A stretch of 5,231 nt of DNA from Microcaldota archaeon (GTDB lineage: Archaea; Micrarchaeota; Micrarchaeia; Micrarchaeales; CABMGC01): positions 1 through 5,231 of the forward strand of contig JAGWHN010000040.1 of the NCBI GenBank assembly GCA_028866785.1, read 5' to 3'. This document shows positions 1 through 5,060 of the stretch, piece by piece. The translations under genes were made by a program, and so were the position numbers. Numbering within the stretch: position 1 is the first letter of the stretch; every line of letters starts with the position of its first letter. Below the pieces are notes generated by a model. That model made no database searches. It saw only the letters and a program-made list of their open reading frames with translations, and was not told where the DNA came from.

Positions 1-141
1 CTTCTGCAGGTCCTTGATGTCAACTAGGATGCTTCTCTTCTTTGGGTAGCTAATGTACATGCTGTTTACATGGTCCAAGTAGTAGGCGTTGTAGAACTCG
101 ACAAACTTGTTCTTTAGATCAGCGCTCTCGATTGCGTCCAT
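1..141 (-). CDS. mcm: MCM replicative DNA helicase, N-terminal fragment (runs off left edge)
   Basis: Only the first 47 codons are present; the rest lies beyond base 1. Reading from the ATG at 141, the peptide starts MDAIESADLKNKFVEFY and includes YPKKRSILVDIKDL at about residues 32-45. A Phe-rich first helix followed by a YP..RS..VD..DL segment is the pattern I know from the N-terminal domain of archaeal MCM proteins. MCM is the hexameric ATP-driven helicase that unwinds DNA ahead of the replication fork. The zinc finger, the AAA+ motor and the Walker motifs would lie outside the window, so the call rests on a short stretch. The start is supported by GGGGGT about 7 bases upstream, close to the GGAGGTG Shine-Dalgarno ideal. 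The gene is transcribed away from metG across a shared intergenic region. Another protein with a similar N-terminus cannot be fully excluded. Confidence 0.7.
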   Translation of the reverse strand, partial: MDAIESADLKNKFVEFYNAYYLDHVNSMYISYPKKRSILVDIKDLQK

Positions 142-348
142 GCCTATACCCCCAGAGAAGTCGTAGAGTTATGTTACCACATTAGGGTTTAAAAGGAATA
201 AAACGGCTGACCGAAACTTCCACTAAAAGGCTAATTTTGGGGCTAAATGAGGCCTAATCTCACCAAGTAATAAAAATAATGGTATCCCAATAGTGTTATA
301 CACAAAACATGCTGATTTTGAGGGCGTAAAAAGGCATTTTAGGTGTTG
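142..348. promoter_or_regulatory. Divergent mcm/metG intergenic region with candidate archaeal promoters
   Basis: This stretch of about 207 bases separates two genes read in opposite directions, so it should hold both promoters. It is more AT-rich than the flanking genes. For mcm (minus strand) the best TATA-like element is TTTTAAA, the complement of 188-194, which would put a start near 165 and give a leader of about 25 bases. For metG (plus strand) candidates are GTTATACA at 295-302 (start near 325) and the AT-rich run at 269-280. Neither has a convincing BRE by eye. Three short related words, GGCTAATT (229), GGCTAAAT (241) and GGCCTAAT (251), lie 10-12 bases apart between the candidate promoters and could be an operator. 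I see no ORF or structured RNA here. The exact elements are tentative. Confidence 0.45.
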
Positions 349-1881
349 ATGATTGAAATGAATTCTCGCAAATTTTACATTACAACCGCAATTCCGTACG
401 TGAATGCGGCACCGCATATAGGACACGCCCTTGAGTTCATACAAGCGGACGCAATTGCAAGACACAGGAAGGTGAACGGATACGATGTCTTCCTGACAAC
501 GGGAGCTGATGAGAACAGTCTCAAGACTGTGCAGGCGGCGGAGAAGCTTGGGATTTCGACAAACCAGCTGATCGATAGAAATGCGCAGGCGTTTAGGGAG
601 ATGGCAGAGAAGGTTGGCCTTGAATACGATGCGTTTGCCAGATCCTCCATAAAAGAGGAGCACTGGGCAGGCGTGGAGAAGATTTGGAACCTCTGCAACA
701 AGTCTGGCGACATTTACAAGAAGTCGTACAAGGGGCTTTACTGCGTCGGATGCGAGCAGTTTTACACGGAAAAGGAGCTTGAAAATGGGCTATGCCCGGA
801 GCACAAGACAAGGCCCGAACTAGTCGAAGAGGAGAACTACTTTTTCAGGCTCTCGAAGTACCAAAAGCAGATTGAGGATCTGATTGTTAGCGGAAAGCTA
901 AAGATCATTCCTGACAACAGGAAGAATGAGGTACTCACCTTCATACGCGAGGGGCTCGAGGACTTCAGCGTCTCGAGATCCGTGAAGAGGGCTAAGGGAT
1001 GGGGAGTTCCCGTTCCCGGAGATCTGTCGCAGATAATCTACGTCTGGTTCGATGCGCTCGGGCTTTACCTCACCGGAGTGGGATACGGCAAGGACGATGC
1101 GAAGTTTGCAAAGTGGTGGCCCGCAGACATCCACGTGATCGGCAAGGGGATAATCAAGTTCCACGCGCTCTACTGGCCTGGGATACTGCTGTCGGCAGGC
1201 ATTGCGATGCCGAAGGCTATTCTTGTGCACGGATACGTGACCGCAGAGGGCCAGAAGATGAGCAAGAGCATAGGCAACATTGTGGATCCGATTGCGGTTG
1301 TTGACAAGTACGGTGCAGATAAGATTCGATACTACCTGCTAAAGGAGATCCAGACTTTTGAGGATGGGGATTTCTCCGAGAAGGCGCTAATTGAGAGCAT
1401 CAACAACGAGCTTGTGGGGAATATCGGGAACTTTATACATAGGACCTTGACGTTTGTATGGGCAAAATTCGGAGGGACGGTAAAGAGCTTTGAGCTGAGC
1501 CCCGAAGAGAGGGTCTTCATCAAAAACATCTCCGCAAAGGTCGCGGAGGTTGACGGTCTTTTGGGAGAGAATAAGCTAAGGGAGGGGATGCTCAAGATAC
1601 TCGAGATAGGAAACGATGCGAATAGGTACTTCCAGGCAAATGCGCCTTGGGAGCTTATAAAAAGCGACAAAGAGAAGGCGGAGCGCGTAATGTTCGTCTG
1701 CACAAATGTGTGCAGGATAATAAGCGGGCTGCTCTACCCTTACACTCCCGAGTCATCAAGAAAACTTCTTGAGATACAAAATGAGAAGCCTATGCCATTT
1801 GAAAGGCTGCTTGAGCTGAAGGACGCAAAAATAAACGAGCCTTACATCGTCTTTGACAAGATACAAGTCGAGGTAGTTTGA
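349..1881 (+). CDS. metG: Methionyl-tRNA synthetase, single-zinc-knuckle (bacterial-like) form
   Basis: Class I synthetase that activates methionine with ATP and charges tRNA-Met in the cytoplasm. From the ATG at 349 it has 510 residues. It shows HIGH at residues 23-26, a zinc knuckle CVGC...CPEH (C132, C135, C149, H152) in the connective domain, YVWFDAL near 231-237, KMSKS at 303-307, and an anticodon-binding helix region with N425 and APW (W434). It ends after the anticodon domain, with no C-terminal EMAP-like tRNA-binding domain. The knuckle resembles Thermus-type MetRS, whereas most archaeal MetRS carry two four-Cys knuckles; acquisition from bacteria is inferred. The motif usually read as TGTDEHG is TGADENS here (residues 52-58). 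Start choice: AGGTG at 341-345 favours ATG 349, but ATG 358 (507 residues) is nearer the usual family start, and an in-frame GTG at 343 is probably part of the ribosome-binding site. Followed by ribL after 2 bases. Confidence 0.95.
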   Translation: MIEMNSRKFYITTAIPYVNAAPHIGHALEFIQADAIARHRKVNGYDVFLTTGADENSLKTVQAAEKLGISTNQLIDRNAQAFREMAEKVGLEYDAFARSSIKEEHWAGVEKIWNLCNKSGDIYKKSYKGLYCVGCEQFYTEKELENGLCPEHKTRPELVEEENYFFRLSKYQKQIEDLIVSGKLKIIPDNRKNEVLTFIREGLEDFSVSRSVKRAKGWGVPVPGDLSQIIYVWFDALGLYLTGVGYGKDDAKFAKWWPADIHVIGKGIIKFHALYWPGILLSAGIAMPKAILVHGYVTAEGQKMSKSIGNIVDPIAVVDKYGADKIRYYLLKEIQTFEDGDFSEKALIESINNELVGNIGNFIHRTLTFVWAKFGGTVKSFELSPEERVFIKNISAKVAEVDGLLGENKLREGMLKILEIGNDANRYFQANAPWELIKSDKEKAERVMFVCTNVCRIISGLLYPYTPESSRKLLEIQNEKPMPFERLLELKDAKINEPYIVFDKIQVEVV

Positions 1882-1883
1882 TT

Positions 1884-2300
1884 ATGAAAACCGTCCTTGC
1901 GTTTGGGTCATTTGACATACTCCACCCAGGGCACCTGCTCTATCTCGAGAAGGCAAGAAGGCTGGGAGACAAGCTGGTTGTCATAATCGCAAGGGACGAT
2001 ACTGTCAAGAAAATAAAGGGGAAGGCACCCTTCTTTAGCCAAGAGGACAGGGCAAGGATGATTGGCTCGCTGAAAATTGTGGACGAGGCAGTAGTGGGCA
2101 GGAAGCTGCTCAAGCCGCATGATAAATACAAGGTCATTGCCAAGTACAGGCCCGCAGTGCTTGTGTTTGGATACGACCAAAGAGTGAATCTCCCCGAACT
2201 AAAGGAGTGGCTTAGGTCAAAGAAGATTGGAGCGAGAATAGTCAGGATAAAGGCGCGCGAGGATCCGAGAAAATACAAAAGCTCAAAGGTAAAGTTCTGA
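1884..2300 (+). CDS. ribL: FAD synthase (archaeal RibL, cytidylyltransferase-like fold)
   Basis: Encodes 138 residues of the HxGH nucleotidyltransferase family. Archaeal RibL transfers AMP from ATP to FMN, making FAD in the cytoplasm. Visible features are GSFDILHPGHLLYLEKAR with the nucleotide-binding HPGH at residues 14-17, a GYDQ motif at 96-99 where the archaeal RibL family has the same residues, and a C-terminal KSSK at 132-135 matching the ISSTxIR-like motif of this superfamily. Length fits the family, usually about 140-150. From memory, characterised and related RibL proteins have a Cys just before the C-terminal Ser-Ser; here that position is Lys and the whole protein has no Cys. The start is fixed by GAGGT at 1870-1874, nine bases before the ATG and inside the end of metG, so the two genes are cotranscribed. 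A glycerol-3-phosphate cytidylyltransferase-like enzyme is the main alternative. Confidence 0.85.
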   Translation: MKTVLAFGSFDILHPGHLLYLEKARRLGDKLVVIIARDDTVKKIKGKAPFFSQEDRARMIGSLKIVDEAVVGRKLLKPHDKYKVIAKYRPAVLVFGYDQRVNLPELKEWLRSKKIGARIVRIKAREDPRKYKSSKVKF

Positions 2301-2308
2301 TTTTTTTT
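2301..2308 (+). terminator. Oligo-T terminator after metG-ribL
   Basis: Eight consecutive T residues directly follow the ribL TGA stop. Archaeal RNA polymerase terminates at runs of T in the non-template strand without needing a hairpin, so this is a likely end for the metG-ribL transcript. The last two Ts are also part of the stop codon of the opposing pilin-like gene. Confidence 0.65.
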
Positions 2309-2840
2309 AGGAGTACTTTCCGGTAATTGAGGCTATTTCCTGGGTGACGCCCCCGTACCCCGGGATGCTGTAGTTGAGCCAGATGTATCCGAAGAAAGCA
2401 TTGCCGAGGGCACCGGTTGCCTTCCCTGCCGCGTTGTAGCAGTACATCTTGAGTGTTTCGGTGGTGGTCGTTGGAAGGTTTGTGATGATGTTAGCCGGAG
2501 CGTAATTTGCGGGATAGTAGATTGTGTTTGATTTTGTGTAAATGTTACCGTAAAGAGGCTTGTCGCCAGTGCTGTTCTTTGATGAGGAGCAAGAAAATCC
2601 GTTTATCGTGATTGTGCCGCCTGTTGCCTGGGCAAATGCGAATGTAAGGATTCCCGTCGTGGCGTTAATCGAGAACTGGCTGCAAGCAAATCCAGGGAAT
2701 GCATAGCAGGACGGAGGAATGATAAGCGGATTTAGAAGCCCGGTCTTGAAGATTACCGCGATTGCAATTAGGATGACCATGAAGGCTATCCCATAGGAAA
2801 GCATGAAGTCGACTGCGGCCTGTGCTCTTTTTGAAACCAT
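2307..2840 (-). CDS. Class III signal peptide / type IV pilin-like surface protein
   Basis: A 177-residue protein with a short basic leader (MVSKRA), a predicted cleavage site before QAAVDFM (Q7, with D11 at the +5 position normally held by Glu) and one hydrophobic helix at about residues 12-31. This is the archaeal class III signal layout, cut by a prepilin/preflagellin peptidase of the PibD/FlaK type, after which the helix packs into a filament or anchors the protein in the membrane. The rest is a Ser/Thr/Gly-rich ectodomain with four Cys (45, 53, 84, 134), enough for two disulphides, and three N-glycosylation sequons (N59, N89, N156). The segment LLNP..IPPSC..FPGFAC and the ending GYIWLNYS...ASITGKY recall small secreted proteins I associate with DPANN genomes. 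The exact function is unknown. It starts 3 bases after the rps2 stop, with only a weak ribosome-binding site, so its translation is probably coupled. Confidence 0.8.
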   Translation of the reverse strand: MVSKRAQAAVDFMLSYGIAFMVILIAIAVIFKTGLLNPLIIPPSCYAFPGFACSQFSINATTGILTFAFAQATGGTITINGFSCSSSKNSTGDKPLYGNIYTKSNTIYYPANYAPANIITNLPTTTTETLKMYCYNAAGKATGALGNAFFGYIWLNYSIPGYGGVTQEIASITGKYS

Positions 2841-2843
2841 TTC

Positions 2844-3470
2844 TTACTTCGCCTTCATCTCGACTTTCGCTTCGAAGTCCGAGACCTTGTATTTGAAGTC
2901 GTCGTTTGATTTTATTAAGCCTTTCTCTTTCATGTACTCTCTTGCAAGGAGGAAATATACCAGAGCAAGCGACCTCCTTCCCTTGTTGTTGCAGGGAATG
3001 ATTAGGTCTACGAACTTGATCCAGTTGTCCGTATCTGAGAGTGCAATCACTGGGATGCTTGTCTTGCTTGCCTCCCTTATTGCCTGCCTCTCGTTCCTTG
3101 TGTCGCTCATCAGTATGATTCCAGGCTCTGTGTAGTCCGCCCTGTTTGAGTTTGTGAATATTCCAGGCATTACCCTTCCCGGCATGAACTTTGCTCCGAC
3201 GATCTCGGCGAACTTTGATGCTGCGGAGATTGCGTAGATTCTCGATGCTGTGACGACGATGTCCTTTGGCTCGTATCTTGCTAGCATCTTTGCGGATGTT
3301 AGTACCCTCTCGTTTATCGTGTCAAGGTTTAGCAAATATAGTCCGTCCTCCCTTATCTTGTAGATGAACTGCTTCATCCCCGGGGACTTTGTCTTTGTTC
3401 CAATGTGAATTCCCACTTCTAGGTACTCAGCATTGTCAACGAGCAATTGATTGTTATTTTCTTCTGCCAT
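2844..3470 (-). CDS. rps2: Small-subunit ribosomal protein uS2 (archaeal/eukaryotic type)
   Basis: A 208-residue protein of the 30S subunit; uS2 sits on the solvent side near the head-body junction. Recognisable parts, from the N-terminus, are YLEVGIHIGTKTKSP near residues 16-30, the segment RVMPGIFTN, EPGIILMSDTRNERQAIREA, IPVIALSDTDN and the near-invariant IPCNNKGRRSLALVYFLLAR, all in the archaeal S2 order. Length is normal for archaea. ATG 3470 is preferred over the in-frame GTG at 3479 because that GTG belongs to the ribosome-binding site AGGTG (3477-3481), 6 bases before the ATG. This site overlaps the end of rpoN, whose TAG stop supplies its first two bases. In many archaea rpoK and eno lie between rpoN and rps2; neither is here. 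A pilin-like gene follows after 3 bases. Confidence 0.97.
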   Translation of the reverse strand: MAEENNNQLLVDNAEYLEVGIHIGTKTKSPGMKQFIYKIREDGLYLLNLDTINERVLTSAKMLARYEPKDIVVTASRIYAISAASKFAEIVGAKFMPGRVMPGIFTNSNRADYTEPGIILMSDTRNERQAIREASKTSIPVIALSDTDNWIKFVDLIIPCNNKGRRSLALVYFLLAREYMKEKGLIKSNDDFKYKVSDFEAKVEMKAK

Positions 3471-3481
3471 TTTGTGCACCT
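3471..3481 (-). promoter_or_regulatory. Ribosome-binding site of rps2 (decides the start)
   Basis: On the minus strand AGGTG is followed by CACAAA and then ATG 3470. The GTG lies exactly 9 bases before the ATG and in frame with it, so it imitates a start codon three codons upstream. Its first two bases are the AG of the rpoN TAG stop. Confidence 0.75.
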
Positions 3482-3680
3482 ACTTTCTTCCATAGCTGAT
3501 GACGTCATCGATTAGGTCGACGTTGCTGATAAGCATTCTCCTGCAGCAGTATCTCTTGATCTTCAGATCATCGAGCACCTTTGCCGCCTCCTCGTGGTTC
3601 TTGTTGACTCTCTTGTCATACTCCTCCCACTTGTCGGCGATTACCTGCCCGCATGAGAAACATCTTACCGGAATCATCAT
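3480..3680 (-). CDS. rpoN: DNA-directed RNA polymerase subunit N (Rpb10 homologue)
   Basis: A 66-residue zinc-binding subunit that helps assemble the archaeal RNA polymerase core with subunits D, L and P. The zinc ligands are all present: CFSC at residues 7-10 and the atypical adjacent pair in RYCCRRM (C45, C46). The opening [10 protein letters not shown], the DKW at 16-18 and the tail [10 protein letters not shown] are family hallmarks, and the length is typical. The middle loop (about 22-40) is richer in charged residues and less conserved than I would expect. It follows rps9 by 12 bases; the ribosome-binding site is weak (GATGAT ending 3 bases before the first ATG). A second ATG follows immediately, so the true start could be one codon later. 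The order S9-RpoN is conserved across archaea. Confidence 0.97.
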   Translation of the reverse strand: MMIPVRCFSCGQVIADKWEEYDKRVNKNHEEAAKVLDDLKIKRYCCRRMLISNVDLIDDVISYGRK

Positions 3681-3692
3681 AGTATCATCGTT

Positions 3693-4223
3693 TTAACGGT
3701 ATGACTTCTGGAACCTTGCCCTTGCCTTTGTTCCAAGGAACTTCTTTGGCTCGACCTGTCTCACGTCGTCTACCAGAAGCGTCCTGTCATATTTTAAGTA
3801 TGCGCTCTTAACAACCTCGGAGTTTGCGGCTGCTGTTATCGCCTTTGCGATTGCGGTCCTGCTCGCCTGTGTCTGCCCGGAGAGCCCTCCTCCCTGGACA
3901 TTCACCTTTATGTCCGAGCTGTTTACAATGTCCCTTGTTGCCGCTGAGAAGTTGATCGGCTCAAGCATGAGCTCTCTTACCTCTTTTGGCTTGAATAGGT
4001 TGATGTTGATGTTGTTGATCGTGACCCTTCCGCTCCCCTTTGTGAGCCTTGCCCTTGCGATGGCCATCTTTCTCCTTGCCTTCACAAGGATCGTCTTCTG
4101 CTTTGGGGCAGTTCTTTTCCTCTGCTTTGCTGCGGCAGGAGCCTTCTTGTCCTCCTTGACCTGGATTATTGCCGTCAACTCCTTGTTCAGATTTTCCAAT
4201 GCGTTCGGTGCTGCGTCTGCCAT
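3693..4223 (-). CDS. rps9: Small-subunit ribosomal protein uS9 with long N-terminal extension
   Basis: A 176-residue 30S protein whose C-terminal tail reaches the P-site tRNA. The core begins near residue 44 with VKARRKMAIARA (the usual GKRKTAIARA motif). It continues with LFKP at 76-79, a GGGLSGQTQASRTAIAKAI segment near 111-128 and the invariant ending KARARFQKSYR. The core alone matches the usual archaeal length of about 130. The first 43 or so residues are an added Ala/Lys-rich, low-complexity stretch, probably disordered, that could bind rRNA. The start at ATG 4223 is set by AAGGAG(TGAT), 8 bases after GGAG; the in-frame GTG at 4232 is within this site. The TGA stop of rpl13 lies between the ribosome-binding site and the ATG, so termination and initiation are probably coupled. 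Confidence 0.97.
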   Translation of the reverse strand: MADAAPNALENLNKELTAIIQVKEDKKAPAAAKQRKRTAPKQKTILVKARRKMAIARARLTKGSGRVTINNININLFKPKEVRELMLEPINFSAATRDIVNSSDIKVNVQGGGLSGQTQASRTAIAKAITAAANSEVVKSAYLKYDRTLLVDDVRQVEPKKFLGTKARARFQKSYR

Positions 4224-4233
4224 AAATATCACT
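4218..4233 (-). repeat. 16-base leader repeat, copy before rps9
   Basis: These 16 bases, which include the GTGAT core, the spacer and the ATG plus first bases of the second codon, are identical to 4670-4685 before rpl13. Both proteins begin Met-Ala. The identity may be convergent (same signal, same second codon) or a result of copying. Confidence 0.7.
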
Positions 4234-4237
4234 CCTT
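4228..4237 (-). promoter_or_regulatory. Ribosome-binding site of rps9, overlapping the rpl13 stop
   Basis: On the minus strand the bases AAGGAGTGAT are close to the archaeal Shine-Dalgarno ideal GGAGGTGAT. They also encode the last two codons (AAG GAG) and stop (TGA) of rpl13. ATG 4223 follows after ATTT. Confidence 0.75.
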
Positions 4238-4675
4238 GTTGTATCCGAGCTTTGAGACAAGGTCCTTGACCTTCATCGTGCTCTCGAATATCTTGCTCTG
4301 GGGCTTTGTGTTTACCTCAACCGCCTTGAGCTTCTTGAATTCCTCTGGGAATCCGATGTAAACCTTTAGATTCTTGAATGCCGCCTTTCCCTTTGCCTTC
4401 TTGAATGGGAGCATTCCCCTGACCACCCTCTTCACAAAGAGGTCCGGCCTTCTTGAAACGTAAGGCGAGTGCTCTGGGTTTGCCTTGTCCTGCCACTCAA
4501 GCTTCTCCTTGTAGTTCTCAACGATGTCCCTCTTGTGTCCGCTGATGAACGCATCCTCTGCGTTTACTATCGCAACCTGGTGCCCGGTTAGCAGCATCTT
4601 TGCCACCTGGCTTGCCATCCTGCCGAGCACCTTGTTGTTTGCGTCGACAAGCTTGATCTCCTTTTCATTTGCCAT
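4229..4675 (-). CDS. rpl13: Large-subunit ribosomal protein uL13
   Basis: A 148-residue 50S protein that binds 23S rRNA early in assembly. Family landmarks in order are VLGRMASQVAKMLLTG near residues 16-31, VAIVNAEDAFISG near 33-45, SRRPDLFVKRVVRGMLP near 74-90, FKKAKGKAAFKNLKVY and the short GFPEEF segment. Length is normal for an archaeal L13. The start is ATG 4675, giving MANEKEIK; the frame is open further upstream to a TTG at 4693, but the site GAAGTGAT places initiation at this ATG. It begins 10 bases after the rpl18e stop, and its own stop overlaps the rps9 ribosome-binding site by design or chance. L13-S9 adjacency is shared by bacteria and archaea. In some bacteria L13 represses its own operon; nothing in this sequence demonstrates that here. 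Confidence 0.98.
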   Translation of the reverse strand: MANEKEIKLVDANNKVLGRMASQVAKMLLTGHQVAIVNAEDAFISGHKRDIVENYKEKLEWQDKANPEHSPYVSRRPDLFVKRVVRGMLPFKKAKGKAAFKNLKVYIGFPEEFKKLKAVEVNTKPQSKIFESTMKVKDLVSKLGYNKE

Positions 4676-4685
4676 AAATATCACT
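4670..4685 (-). repeat. 16-base leader repeat, copy before rpl13
   Basis: Second copy of the start-site word described at 4218-4233. The identity breaks on both sides after exactly 16 bases, so it is confined to the initiation region. Confidence 0.7.
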
Positions 4686-4688
4686 TCA
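4680..4688 (-). promoter_or_regulatory. Ribosome-binding site of rpl13, overlapping the rpl18e stop
   Basis: TGAAGTGAT on the minus strand contains the rpl18e stop (TGA, 4686-4688) and the GTGAT core, followed by ATTT and ATG 4675. The 16 bases at 4670-4685 are identical to those at 4218-4233 in front of rps9. Confidence 0.7.
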
Positions 4689-5036
4689 AACAATTATCTT
4701 TGGATTCTCCTTCTTAATCATCTGGTCAATCCCGACCAGCTCAACTCCGCTCTCCTTTAGCTTTTCGATCGCGCTCTCGGAGTACTCAACTGCGACGATC
4801 TTGAACTTGTGGCTAACGTTCCCGAAGCTCAGCACCTTTCCAGGGACGACGACAAATTCGCCCTCCTTAGTAAGCTTCTCGAGCTTGTTTAGGTTGACGA
4901 TCGGCCTTTGCCTTCTTGGCATTGAAACCCACTTGCCCGTCTTCTTCCAGAAATCCGCGTTCTTTGCGTCGGACTTTACAGTAGCAATTGCCTCTCTCCA
5001 GGCATTGATTGAATCCTTCTCGATTACTCTTCTCAT
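4686..5036 (-). CDS. rpl18e: Large-subunit ribosomal protein eL18 (L18e)
   Basis: A 116-residue 50S protein found in archaea and eukaryotes but not bacteria, structurally related to uL15. The diagnostic parts are PIVNLNKLEKL near residues 48-58, the strongly conserved FVVVPGKVLSFGNVSHKFKIVA near 64-85, and the ESAIEKLKESG helix. The short C-terminus NPKIIV replaces the usual Pro/Gly-containing end, and the N-terminal third (WREAI...DADFW-like region) is less conserved, as is normal. ATG 5036 is preferred; the in-frame GTG at 5045 gives three extra residues but sits 9 bases upstream, exactly where the GTG of the ribosome-binding site sits in the next genes. An AAGGA at 5053-5057 could instead serve that GTG, so the start is less certain here. 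It lies 24 bases downstream of tRNA-Leu. Confidence 0.96.
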   Translation of the reverse strand: MRRVIEKDSINAWREAIATVKSDAKNADFWKKTGKWVSMPRRQRPIVNLNKLEKLTKEGEFVVVPGKVLSFGNVSHKFKIVAVEYSESAIEKLKESGVELVGIDQMIKKENPKIIV

Positions 5037-5060
5037 TACATTCACTTTCTTTTTCCTTTA

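Noticed and set aside
142..300. Replication origin next to mcm
   Set aside because: Archaeal origins usually sit by orc1/cdc6 and show longer inverted repeats; only short weak words are seen here.
343..348. GTG 343 as the metG start
   Set aside because: The GTG is part of AGGTG (341-345), the only ribosome-binding-site candidate nearby; starting there would leave no site and add Leu before the ATG at 349.
223..663. Minus-strand open frame of 146 codons across the metG 5' end
   Set aside because: It is antisense to the clearly coding HIGH region of metG, has no recognisable motif and has a composition typical of a shadow frame.
898..1304. Open frames on both strands inside metG (110 and 101 codons)
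   Set aside because: They lie within the conserved catalytic domain of MetRS in other frames; the protein sequences are Arg/Pro-rich shadows without family features.
1908..2278. Two minus-strand open frames antisense to ribL
   Set aside because: RibL is supported by HPGH, GYDQ and an upstream ribosome-binding site; the antisense frames have no such support.
3961..4260. 99-codon charged, Gln/Lys-rich minus-strand frame over rps9
   Set aside because: It is the shifted-frame reading of the Lys/Ala-rich rps9 sequence, and rps9 is certain from its conserved motifs.
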